A DNA stretch of 57,727 nucleotides from Rhizobiales bacterium 65-9 (lineage in GTDB: Bacteria > Pseudomonadota > Alphaproteobacteria > Rhizobiales > Beijerinckiaceae), in the NCBI GenBank assembly GCA_001899525.1, contig MKVY01000037.1:408-58134 (forward strand), in the 5' to 3' direction. Positions 19,880-26,783 of this stretch are shown here, piece after piece (position 1 is the first letter of the stretch; each line of letters begins with the position of its first letter). Position numbers and translations under genes: made by a program. The notes under the pieces are model-generated. The model searched no databases and was not told where the DNA came from. It saw only the letters and a list, made by a program, of their open reading frames with translations.

Positions 19880-19898
19880 AAACGCCTCCGGGGAGGCG
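19880..19898 (-). terminator. Weak hairpin after msrQ
   Basis: CGCCTC-CGGG-GAGGCG (19883-19898) forms a 6-bp stem, and on the minus strand it is followed by TTTCGCG. It lies 37 nt beyond the msrQ stop. The short stem makes this a tentative call. Confidence 0.35.
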
Positions 19899-19934
19899 GA
19901 AAACCCGAGATCGTCGGTCAGGCTCGAAGGTTCG

Positions 19935-20810
19935 TCAGCCGCGCTGGCGCGATGGCGGAGCGGGGCGCGCCAGCCGCAGCAGCGCGACGCCGGCGCCGGC
20001 CAGCGCCACCCACCAGCCGGGGCGGATGGCGATGTCGAAATTCAGATTGGCCTTCAGCACCGCGAGACCCGGCACGCCGGTCGCCAACCCGTACCAGAGC
20101 GCCTCGATCGCCATCGTCAATGCGCCGCCAGCCGCCGCCGCCGCGAGAAGAGACAGGGGCGTGTAGGCAAGCCCGAAGCGCCGCATCAGCCTGTAGAGAA
20201 TGAGCAGGACGAACAGTCCGGTCGTCAGCACCGCCTCATAGACGTTGATCTTGGTCTGGATGAAGAAGTGCAGCAGCGCGAGCGCCGAGATCGGATAGAT
20301 CAGCAGGTGCAGCCGATGCCACGCCGCGCCCATCCTGCGGATCGTCGCGTCCGTCGAGGTCGCGCCGAGGATGATGAGGCCGACGACGCCGATGGCGCCG
20401 ATCGTCAGATAGAAGCGAAGCACGATCTCCGACAGCACATGCGGAACGTCATAGGCTTCCTGCACGACATAGAGCGACACATGCAGAATGGCGTAAGCCA
20501 ATGCGCCAAGGCCCAGCATGCGGCGGACGAGGAAGAGCTTGGGCCAGTTCCCGATGTAGCGGAAGGGCGTCACAGCCAGGGTGACGCCGAGCAGCCGCGC
20601 CGCCCACAGGCCGCACTGATGCAGCGCCTCGGTGATCGGCTTCGACCCGAGCCAGTCGAGGCGCCATTGCAGCAGGATCCAGAGACCCGGAAGCAAAAGC
20701 GCGAGAAAAACAACGAGCTTGAGCGGCGACAGCCGGCCGGCGCGATCCCGCCATGGCGGAAGGACGGCCGCGCGGCGGATGGCGGTCTGGGGCGCGGTCG
20801 TCGAACTCAT
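19935..20810 (-). CDS. msrQ: Heme-containing membrane subunit MsrQ (YedZ)
   Basis: Integral-membrane b-type cytochrome that passes electrons from the quinone pool or a flavin reductase to the periplasmic MsrP. The 291-residue product has about seven to eight hydrophobic segments and the ferric-reductase-like core VTPFRYIGNWPKLFLVRRMLGLGALAYAILHVSLYV, with heme-ligand His in AILHVSLY and in AWHRLHLLIYPISALALLHFF. The ATG at 20810 has no strong Shine-Dalgarno. Its partner msrP lies about 6 kb away at 26783-27739 instead of adjacent, which is unusual. Confidence 0.9.
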   Translation of the reverse strand: MSSTTAPQTAIRRAAVLPPWRDRAGRLSPLKLVVFLALLLPGLWILLQWRLDWLGSKPITEALHQCGLWAARLLGVTLAVTPFRYIGNWPKLFLVRRMLGLGALAYAILHVSLYVVQEAYDVPHVLSEIVLRFYLTIGAIGVVGLIILGATSTDATIRRMGAAWHRLHLLIYPISALALLHFFIQTKINVYEAVLTTGLFVLLILYRLMRRFGLAYTPLSLLAAAAAGGALTMAIEALWYGLATGVPGLAVLKANLNFDIAIRPGWWVALAGAGVALLRLARPAPPSRQRG

Positions 20811-20910
20811 CGCGAAGAGGATTACAACAGCAGCCGCGAGGCGGCTGCAAAATCATGCGCACATTGCCGTGAATTGCGCGACGCGCGCAACCGGACAGAC
20901 GCCCCGGCCA

Positions 20911-20940
20911 AAAGAAAGGCCGCGCTGGCGGCGCGGCCTT
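20911..20940 (-). terminator. Rho-independent terminator after glycine-zipper gene
   Basis: A 10-bp stem AAGGCCGCGC / GCGCGGCCTT (20916-20925 with 20931-20940) and 5-nt loop are followed on the minus strand by TTTCTTTTGG. A second perfect hairpin, GGCCGGC / GCCGGCC at 20945-20963, lies between it and the gene stop. Confidence 0.8.
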
Positions 20941-20979
20941 CCCTGGCCGGCATGACGCCGGCCCTGGTCCGTTAACAGA

Positions 20980-21261
20980 TCAGTAGCGCGGAGCGCAGAC
21001 GTCGCGACCGCGACGGTCGCGGACCAGCACATAGCCATCGGGGCAGGCGGCGGTCGAAGCGCCGATCACGCCGCCCGCTGCAGCGCCGATCAGGCCGCCG
21101 ACAAGCGCGCCGCCGGCCCTGCCGGTCGCAAGTCCGCCGATCGCCGCGCCGGTCGCGCCGCCGATGAGAGCGCCGCCCACGCCGCGCTCGCTCGGCGTGT
21201 TGCAGGCGGCCACGGAAAGCCCCAGCAGACCGACGGAGGCGAGGGTGACAAATTTCTTCAT
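20980..21261 (-). CDS. Glycine-zipper lipoprotein
   Basis: The 93-residue product has a lipoprotein signal peptide with lipobox LSVAAC (acylated Cys at residue 20). It then has a glycine-zipper stretch from about 28 to 68 (repeats such as GGALIGGATGAAIGG and GGLIGAAAGGVIG), and ends PDGYVLVRDRRGRDVCAPRY with a Cys pair that could form a disulfide. Such small envelope proteins resemble OmpA-associated or SlyB-like lipoproteins, but no function is established. The ATG at 21261 follows GAGGAAC. It is transcribed divergently from the lytic transglycosylase. Confidence 0.85.
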   Translation of the reverse strand: MKKFVTLASVGLLGLSVAACNTPSERGVGGALIGGATGAAIGGLATGRAGGALVGGLIGAAAGGVIGASTAACPDGYVLVRDRRGRDVCAPRY

Positions 21262-21325
21262 GGGTGTTCCTCGGGTTTCAAAACGCCAACGGACCTTGAC
21301 GTTCAGCGATGGTAGCTTGCTGAAC

Positions 21326-21337
21326 TTGAACGTTCAA
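21326..21337. promoter_or_regulatory. 12-bp palindrome in divergent intergenic region
   Basis: TTGAACGTTCAA is a perfect palindrome 65 bp upstream of the glycine-zipper lipoprotein start. A related sequence, TTGACGTTCAGC, starts near 21296. Together they could be an operator for an unidentified regulator. No matching regulator in this window can be assigned. Confidence 0.3.
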
Positions 21338-21556
21338 ATGCAATGCGATGTGCGCCGCCGCACTTTTCGGGTTGTTAACGTCCGGAACGGCCGATCGTTC
21401 CCCGACCGTGACAAAATTCCAACACATCGTGCTCTGGAGCCCGCGCAAAGCGACCTGAGAGCGCGCAAAGCCAAAAGGCGCTTTTTGTCGTTGCCCCGTC
21501 CGCGCCACAATGCGCCGTCAGGGCTGCCGCCTTCGCAACAACCGAAAGCCGGCCCA

Positions 21557-22174
21557 TTGTCGCATCGTCCGCTTCTCTCGCTCTTCGTCTTTCTCGGTTT
21601 CGCCACGATGTCGCCCGCCGCCTACGCCCAGTTCGATGCTGCGTCGCTGGCCCGCGCCACGGCGTCCGACACAAGCGAGGAGCAGCAGGCGGAACAGACC
21701 GCGGCCCCGGAAGTGAAGGAAGAACCAGCCGTCGAGAAGCCTCGTTCGCGCCGCGCCGGCCGTCAGACGGATGAGGAGTGGGCCGCCGCGACAGGCGTCC
21801 GCAAGATCATCGCCAAGCACGCGGCCATTCACGGGATCCCGCCCGCGCTGGCCGATGCCGTGGCTCGCATCGAGAGCCGCTACAATCCACGCGCTGCTCA
21901 CGCCGGCAATTTCGGCCTCATGCAGATCAAGCTCCAGACGGCCCGCGGCGAAGGCTATGGCGGTTCTGCGCAGGGTTTGCTCGACGCCGAGACCAACGCG
22001 AGCGTCGGCGTCAAGCATCTCGCCCGCGCCTACCGCATGGCCAACGGCGACACCTGCGGCGCCATCATGCGCTATCAGGGCGGCCTTCGGACCACGCGCA
22101 TGAGCCCGCACGCCCGCCTTTATTGCGCGCGGGTGAAGAGTTTGATGGCCGACAAGACCGCAAACGCTTTCTGA
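21557..22174 (+). CDS. Secreted lytic transglycosylase (SLT domain)
   Basis: The protein carries a family 1 lytic transglycosylase domain that cleaves peptidoglycan glycan strands. The catalytic Glu sits in VARIESRYNPRAAH, followed by GNFGLMQIKLQTARGEGYGG and the late motif IMRYQGGL. A hydrophobic signal peptide (LSHRPLLSLFVFLGFATMSPAAYA) points to export. An acidic, Lys/Arg-rich linker separates it from the domain. The start is uncertain. TTG at 21557 is chosen because it places the signal peptide at the N-terminus; ATG at 21338 would put about 73 non-coding-looking residues ahead of it. The stop is 43 nt before rnpB. Confidence 0.82.
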   Translation: MSHRPLLSLFVFLGFATMSPAAYAQFDAASLARATASDTSEEQQAEQTAAPEVKEEPAVEKPRSRRAGRQTDEEWAAATGVRKIIAKHAAIHGIPPALADAVARIESRYNPRAAHAGNFGLMQIKLQTARGEGYGGSAQGLLDAETNASVGVKHLARAYRMANGDTCGAIMRYQGGLRTTRMSPHARLYCARVKSLMADKTANAF

Positions 22175-22216
22175 CCTCGCCCTCTTGATTTTCATCGCGC
22201 GCGCCGGCATGTCCGG

Positions 22217-22605
22217 CCTGTCAGTCGGCCGGGCGGCCGCGGCCCTTCGGGTCGAGGAAAGTCCGGGCTCCACGGAGAAACGACGCCGGATAACGTCCGG
22301 CGGGGGCGACCCCAGGGATAGCGCCACAGAGAACAGACCGCCCGCGCTTGCGCGGGTAAGGGTGAAACGGTGCGGCAAGAGCGCACCGCGCGACCGGCAA
22401 CGGAAGCGGCACGGCAAGCCCCGTCGGGAGCAAAACCGAATAGGGACGACGCGCGGCGGGCGACCGCCGCAGATCTCTCCGGATCGTCGTCCGGGTTGGT
22501 TGCTTGAGGCGTCCGGCGACGGACGTCCCAGAGGAATGGTCGCCACGCGGTCGGGCGCAAGCTCGACGGCCATCCAGAACCCGGCTTACAGGCCGACTGA
22601 CCTTT
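22217..22605 (+). ncRNA. rnpB: RNase P RNA (bacterial class A)
   Basis: This is the catalytic RNA that removes 5' leaders from tRNA precursors. Helix P1 is seen as GTCAGTCGGCC at 22220-22230 pairing exactly with GGCCGACTGAC at 22591-22601. Conserved core blocks are present: GAGGAAAGTCCGGGCTCC, GGGTAAGGGTGAAACGGTGC, GGCAAGAGCGCACCG, and the terminal CAGAACCCGGCTTACAGG. The order and spacing fit class A. The exact 5' and 3' ends are estimates. The 5' end is probably within a few bases of P1. Confidence 0.95.
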
Positions 22606-22619
22606 CACCGGACAATGCG

Positions 22620-23378
22620 ATGAACGAGACCGCGCGAGCCTTCTGCGACGACTCCGAGCTCGGCTATCGCCGCAGCCGCGGCGCGCTGACGGCGGGCGAG
22701 CCGCTGCTCATGGACGACGCATACCGGCTCGCGCATCTGCCCCTCGTCGCTCCGGATCATCCCGGCGCCGTGATGCGTCGCGACGGCGCCCATTACGACC
22801 GCGGCCGCCACCCGCGCGTGTTTTCACTCGTGATTCCGGTTGATCCGGATGCGCTCGACGCCTCCCCCGCGTTCAAGGCGATGGATGCCGAGTGTCGCGC
22901 GGCCTCCTTCTCGAAAAAAATCGCATGGGATCTGATTCCGCGTCGTCGTTCGCGCCTGCACGCGACGCTCTGCGGTTCGCTCGCGGTGGGAGAGCCTGCC
23001 GCCGGACTCGCCGACGGCCTTCGACGCAGGATCGGTCAGATCGATTCATTCGCGATCGAGCTGCGCGGCCTGTTTTCGGGAAACATCAACATCGGCCGGC
23101 TTTATCTGCGCGTCTATCCCGAACGCCGGGGCGGCGCGAACGCGCTTCAGGTCGTACAGCAGACGCTCGGTCAGAAAGCGACCGATCTCTACCTCGTCGG
23201 GCTCTACAATTTCATTGACGATCTCGCTCCCGAGGAAACGGCCGAATTGAAATCGTTGATTGATCGGTGGTGGGAGCGGCCTCTGCTGCGGCTCGACGTC
23301 AGGACGCTCTGGCTGCTCGGCTCCTGCGACGATCTCGTCCTCGACGCATCGGTCGCCGAGAGCTTTCATATGCGTTGA
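22620..23378 (+). CDS. Hypothetical protein, possible degenerate 2H phosphoesterase fold
   Basis: A 252-residue cytoplasmic protein of unknown function that begins about 18 nt after the P1 helix of rnpB. The HATL tetrapeptide in RRRSRLHATLCGSL followed by FAIELRGLFSGNINIGRLYLRVYP resembles the first HxT motif and the neighbouring strand pattern of the 2H (LigT/CPDase) superfamily. The second HxT is not seen: the equivalent strand reads IGRLYLRV. The N-terminal half (HLPLVAPDHPGAVMRRDGAHYDR) is unfamiliar. The ATG at 22620 lacks a clear Shine-Dalgarno. Upstream in-frame codons fall inside rnpB and are rejected. Confidence 0.6.
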   Translation: MNETARAFCDDSELGYRRSRGALTAGEPLLMDDAYRLAHLPLVAPDHPGAVMRRDGAHYDRGRHPRVFSLVIPVDPDALDASPAFKAMDAECRAASFSKKIAWDLIPRRRSRLHATLCGSLAVGEPAAGLADGLRRRIGQIDSFAIELRGLFSGNINIGRLYLRVYPERRGGANALQVVQQTLGQKATDLYLVGLYNFIDDLAPEETAELKSLIDRWWERPLLRLDVRTLWLLGSCDDLVLDASVAESFHMR

Positions 23379-23413
23379 CTTGGCGTCGCCGGCTGACAGA
23401 CAGGTTCGAGCCG

Positions 23414-24445
23414 TCACGCGATCTCGTCGCGAAGGATCAGCGTCTCGCGGACGCCGAGGTCGTCGAAGTGCTTCGCCAGCCAGTGGCGCGCCGCGCGCTG
23501 CCCGGCCCTCTTGAGCGTCAGCAGAAAGTCGTAACGGGAGTCCATTTTCGTCGACGCGCCGAAATCTTTCAGCGCCTTGTCGGCGTCGATCCTGTGCATG
23601 CGCACGCGCTTGTATCTGTCGCGCGGCAGCACGCCCTGATCGACAAGGCGTTGCACGAATTCGACGGCGCGAAACTCCCGCAGCAGCGTGGCGTTGAAAG
23701 TGATCTCGTTCATGCGGTCCTGGATTTCTCGCGCCGTGCGCGGAATCTCCTTGCGCATGATCGGGTTGAGCTGAACCAGCAGAACGTCGTCAGCCGCCGT
23801 CGAATAGAAAAGCGGAAACAGCGCCGGATTTCCCATATAGCCGCCGTCCCAGTAAGCCTCCCCGCCAATTTCGACAGCCTGAAACATCATCGGCAGACAG
23901 GCGGACGCCATGATGTGATCGGCGGTGATGTCCTTTCGTTCGAAGACCTTGATCTTTCCCGTGCGGACATTCGTCGCCGAGATGAACAGCTTGACGCCGT
24001 CCTCCTTCTGCATGCGGGCGAAATCAATCTGCCGATTGAGAATGTCGCGCATCGGATTGAGATTGATCGGATTGAAATCGTAAGGGCTCGCGAAGGTCGA
24101 GATCCAGTCGAACCAGGCCGTCGCGAGCGAGGACGCGGGCGAGGCGCCGGACAGGAAACGACCGAGGAGATCCCTTTGGCCGGAGGACCACAGCGAATCG
24201 GCGCTGATCGCCCGCCAGAATGAATCGAGCTCCTTCCGCGCGCCTTCCGCTCCGCCTTCGCTCCAGCCGTCGACCACGAGAGCGCCGTTGACCGCGCCGG
24301 CGCTGGTGCCGGAGATCGCCTCGATCGCGATCCGGCCGTCTTTCAGGATTTCGTCGAGAACGCCCCAGGTGAAGGCGCCATGCGCGCCTCCGCCTTGCAG
24401 GGCTAGCGAGATCTGTTTGCGGCCGTCGCTCAATGGGCGGTCCAT
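23414..24445 (-). CDS. Patatin-like phospholipase/esterase
   Basis: Serine hydrolase with a Ser-Asp dyad acting on acyl lipids or related esters. The 343-residue product has the oxyanion loop LALQGGGAHGAFTWG (GGGAHG at 18-23), the nucleophile motif GTSAG at 46-50 (Ser48) and the acidic motif YWDGGYMGNPALFP. No signal peptide is evident, so it is likely cytoplasmic. The ATG at 24445 overlaps the upstream 3-hydroxybutyrate dehydrogenase gene by 16 nt, which suggests a coupled operon. A link to poly-3-hydroxybutyrate turnover is inference from this pairing only. Confidence 0.88.
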   Translation of the reverse strand: MDRPLSDGRKQISLALQGGGAHGAFTWGVLDEILKDGRIAIEAISGTSAGAVNGALVVDGWSEGGAEGARKELDSFWRAISADSLWSSGQRDLLGRFLSGASPASSLATAWFDWISTFASPYDFNPINLNPMRDILNRQIDFARMQKEDGVKLFISATNVRTGKIKVFERKDITADHIMASACLPMMFQAVEIGGEAYWDGGYMGNPALFPLFYSTAADDVLLVQLNPIMRKEIPRTAREIQDRMNEITFNATLLREFRAVEFVQRLVDQGVLPRDRYKRVRMHRIDADKALKDFGASTKMDSRYDFLLTLKRAGQRAARHWLAKHFDDLGVRETLILRDEIA

Positions 24446-25215
24446 CCGCCGTCGATCGACAGCATCGCTCCGGTGATCGACGCCGCAGCGTCGGACGTCA
24501 GGAACAGGGCCAGAGCGGAAATCTGATCGACGGTGACGAACTCCTTCGTCGGCTGCGCCTCCAGCAGCACATCGCTGATGACCTGCTCCTTGGTCATGTT
24601 GCGCGCCTTCATCGTGTCGGGAATCTGATGCTCGACCAGCGGCGTCCAGACATACCCCGGACAGATCGCGTTTGCCGTGATGTGATGGGTCGCGACTTCG
24701 AGCGCGACGGTCTTGGTCAGGCCAGCGATGCCGTGCTTGGCCGCGACATAGGCGGACTTGAACGGCGAAGCGACAAGCGCGTGCGCTGACGCGGTGTTGA
24801 TGATGCGGCCCCACCCGCGCGCCTTCATGCCCGGAACGGCGGCTTTCGTCGCATAGAACGCGGCGAGGAGATTGATGCGGATGATGGCCTCGAACTTGTC
24901 GTCCGGAAAATCCTCAATCGGCGCGACATGCTGGATGCCCGCATTGTTCACCAGCACGTCGACGCGGCCGAATTGCTTCTCGGCCGTTCTGATCATCTCC
25001 GTCACCTGCTCGCCCTTCGACATGTCCGCGGGCGAATAGAGACATTTGACGCCGAACTCGCTCTCGATTCCAGCCCGCTCCTTCTCGATGGCGGCTGCGT
25101 CGCCGAACCCGTTGATGACCACGTTGGCGCCGTCCTTGGCGAACGTTCTGGCGAGAGCGAGACCTATTCCGCTGGTCGATCCGGTGACGACGGCGACTTT
25201 TGATTGAAGGGACAT
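24430..25215 (-). CDS. bdhA: 3-hydroxybutyrate dehydrogenase (SDR family)
   Basis: NAD-dependent short-chain dehydrogenase that interconverts (R)-3-hydroxybutyrate and acetoacetate in poly-3-hydroxybutyrate and ketone-body catabolism. The 261-residue product has the cofactor motif TGSTSGIG at 11-18, NNAG at 90-93, and the catalytic Ser143, Tyr156 and Lys160 (YVAAK). HAPIEDFP-type and CPGYVWTPLVEHQIPD segments are characteristic of this subfamily; here the first reads HVAPIEDFP. The ATG at 25215 follows AAGGAGTCGCC. It is the first gene of a pair with the patatin-like lipase. Confidence 0.92.
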   Translation of the reverse strand: MSLQSKVAVVTGSTSGIGLALARTFAKDGANVVINGFGDAAAIEKERAGIESEFGVKCLYSPADMSKGEQVTEMIRTAEKQFGRVDVLVNNAGIQHVAPIEDFPDDKFEAIIRINLLAAFYATKAAVPGMKARGWGRIINTASAHALVASPFKSAYVAAKHGIAGLTKTVALEVATHHITANAICPGYVWTPLVEHQIPDTMKARNMTKEQVISDVLLEAQPTKEFVTVDQISALALFLTSDAAASITGAMLSIDGGWTAH

Positions 25216-25445
25216 GGCGACTCCTTGTAGCGGGGTTCGGCGGTTGGGGGCGGAAACAAACCCAAGCGATTCAGCCGAAGATCATGACAACCGGATGGCT
25301 GACTGTAGGCTCTCAATATAACGGCGCAATATCGGGAAATGATGGCGCGACGACGTCGCAGCCTGCGGCCGCCGCCGACCCTTGGCGCAGCGCAGGACAT
25401 GAAATCAATTACTGTGAAAAAATCCATCAACATCCGTTATGAACC

Positions 25446-25475
25446 GCGAAATTCTTGTGATTTCGCAAATTCTTG
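25446..25475. promoter_or_regulatory. Repeats in the bdhA-lysR divergent gap
   Basis: The 423-bp gap 25216-25638 has no gene. It contains an inverted repeat GCGAAAT-TCTTGTG-ATTTCGC (25446-25466), overlapped by a direct repeat AAATTCTTG at 25449-25457 and 25467-25475 (18-bp period). Such dyads in a LysR-divergent gap are plausible binding sites for the LysR-type regulator encoded next door, but this is inference. The rest of the gap shows no further structure. Confidence 0.35.
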
Positions 25476-25638
25476 ATTGACGATTGCATCGCTCGCGGCG
25501 CACTTATGCACCTCGCGCATGCTATGTCGATCGGCCGAGCTGCAGCCGACTGTTTCCCGTCACGCCCGATCGAGGGATGCGAACCGGCGCCGAGGCCGGA
25601 CGGCGTTTGGCCGCGCCGAACGATAACAGGGGGAGCGC

Positions 25639-26529
25639 ATGGATTGGGATCGATTGCGGGTGTTCTACGTCGCGGCGGAGGCGGGCAGCTTCACGCACGC
25701 CGGCGACCAGCTCTCCCTTTCCCAGTCCGCCGTGAGCCGTCAGGTCTCCGCCCTTGAACGGGACCTGAAGGCGCCGCTTTTCCATCGCCACGCGCGCGGG
25801 CTGATCCTTACCGAGCAGGGCGAACTGCTTTATCGCGCCGCGAAGGAAATGGTGCAGAAGCTCGACGCCACCCGCGCGCGGCTTCACGACAGCCGGGAGC
25901 AGCCGAACGGCGATCTGAAGGTCACGACCACCCTGGGACTGGGCACCCACTGGCTCACGCCCCGCCTATCCGAGTTCGCGCAGCAATACCCCGATATCCG
26001 GATCGATGTGATTCTCACGAACGAAGAACTCGATCTGGCGATGCGCGAGGCGGATGTGGCGCTGCGCCTGCGGCAGCCGACGCAGCCCGATCTCATCCAG
26101 CGTCGACTCTTCACCGTTCATTTCCACGCTTACGCATCGCAGGATTACATCAAGAGTTACGGGCGTCCGGAAAATCTGGAAGCGCTCGATGATCATAAAA
26201 TTATCGCATTCGGCGGAACCGAACCGAACTATCTTGCGCAGATCAACTGGCTGCCGACGTTGGGACGCGACGCGCGCGACGCGCGTCAGGCCGTTCTGAC
26301 TGTGAACAGCGTCACCGCGCTCAAGATCGCCGTCGAAAAATCGATGGGCATCGCGGTTTTACCGGATTATCTCGTCGATCAGCCCAGCAATCTCGTTCAG
26401 GTGCTTCAATTCGCCGAGATGCCGGCGCTCGAGAGTTATCTCGTCTATCCGTCCGAAATGAAGAATGTGGCGAGAGTGCAGGTGTTTCGCGACTTTCTTG
26501 TCAGCAAGGCGCAGCGCTGGACTTATTGA
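25639..26529 (+). CDS. LysR-family transcriptional regulator
   Basis: The 296-residue product has an N-terminal winged HTH (MDWDRLRVFYVAAEAGSFTHAGDQLSLSQSAVSRQVSALERDL, given here in outline: residues 1-64). A periplasmic-binding-protein-like effector domain starts near GDLKVTTTLGLGTHWLTPRL. The ATG at 25639 follows GGGGGAGCGC. It is divergent from bdhA across 423 bp, so bdhA and the lipase are candidate targets. The effector is unknown. Confidence 0.88.
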   Translation: MDWDRLRVFYVAAEAGSFTHAGDQLSLSQSAVSRQVSALERDLKAPLFHRHARGLILTEQGELLYRAAKEMVQKLDATRARLHDSREQPNGDLKVTTTLGLGTHWLTPRLSEFAQQYPDIRIDVILTNEELDLAMREADVALRLRQPTQPDLIQRRLFTVHFHAYASQDYIKSYGRPENLEALDDHKIIAFGGTEPNYLAQINWLPTLGRDARDARQAVLTVNSVTALKIAVEKSMGIAVLPDYLVDQPSNLVQVLQFAEMPALESYLVYPSEMKNVARVQVFRDFLVSKAQRWTY

Positions 26530-26650
26530 TCGCGAAGCTATGGGGAAAAGTCGTACGCAACTGACTAAAAAGTCGCGAGACGTGCGTCGCGCATAGCTGC
26601 CATGAGACGAGGCAGATTGCCTGCCATTGGTGATCAGTTATTTATCAATG

Positions 26651-26783
26651 CGATCGGAACGATCGCTCCGCACCTCCTCCCGGCGTCGAGTTTCGTTCTG
26701 ATCGTTCCCCTCGAAAGGGCTTGGCGCTTGCGCCGGCCCTTCCACCTTTGGCCGGGCATGTTTCATGTCCGGCCTTTTCTTTT
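26651..26783 (+). ncRNA. Candidate small RNA with anti-Shine-Dalgarno loop
   Basis: The 253-bp gap between lysR and msrP has no credible protein but shows three successive hairpins on the plus strand. Hairpin 1 is GGAACGATC (26656-26664) pairing perfectly with GATCGTTCC (26700-26708), around a 35-nt loop that contains CCTCCTCCC at 26673-26681. Hairpin 2 is AAGGGC / GCCCTT (26715-26720 with 26736-26741), with an inner GGCG/CGCC. Hairpin 3 is a terminator. TTGCCT (26617-26622), a 16-nt spacer and TATTTA (26639-26644) form a fair promoter. The design recalls alphaproteobacterial sRNAs that display CCUCCUCCC loops (such as the alpha-r14 family), but family membership was not tested. Confidence 0.5.
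26750..26783 (+). terminator. Strong rho-independent terminator
   Basis: GGCCGGGCATG-TTT-CATGTCCGGCC (26750-26774) forms an 11-bp stem with one G-T pair, and is followed by TTTTCTTTT. The T-run reaches the stop codon of the convergent msrP. It ends the candidate sRNA or read-through from lysR. Confidence 0.88.

Noticed and set aside
22185-22619. N-terminal extension of the protein gene after rnpB
   Set aside because: These codons lie in the RNase P RNA. The conserved RNA core and P1 pairing explain the sequence, so the coding start is placed at 22620.
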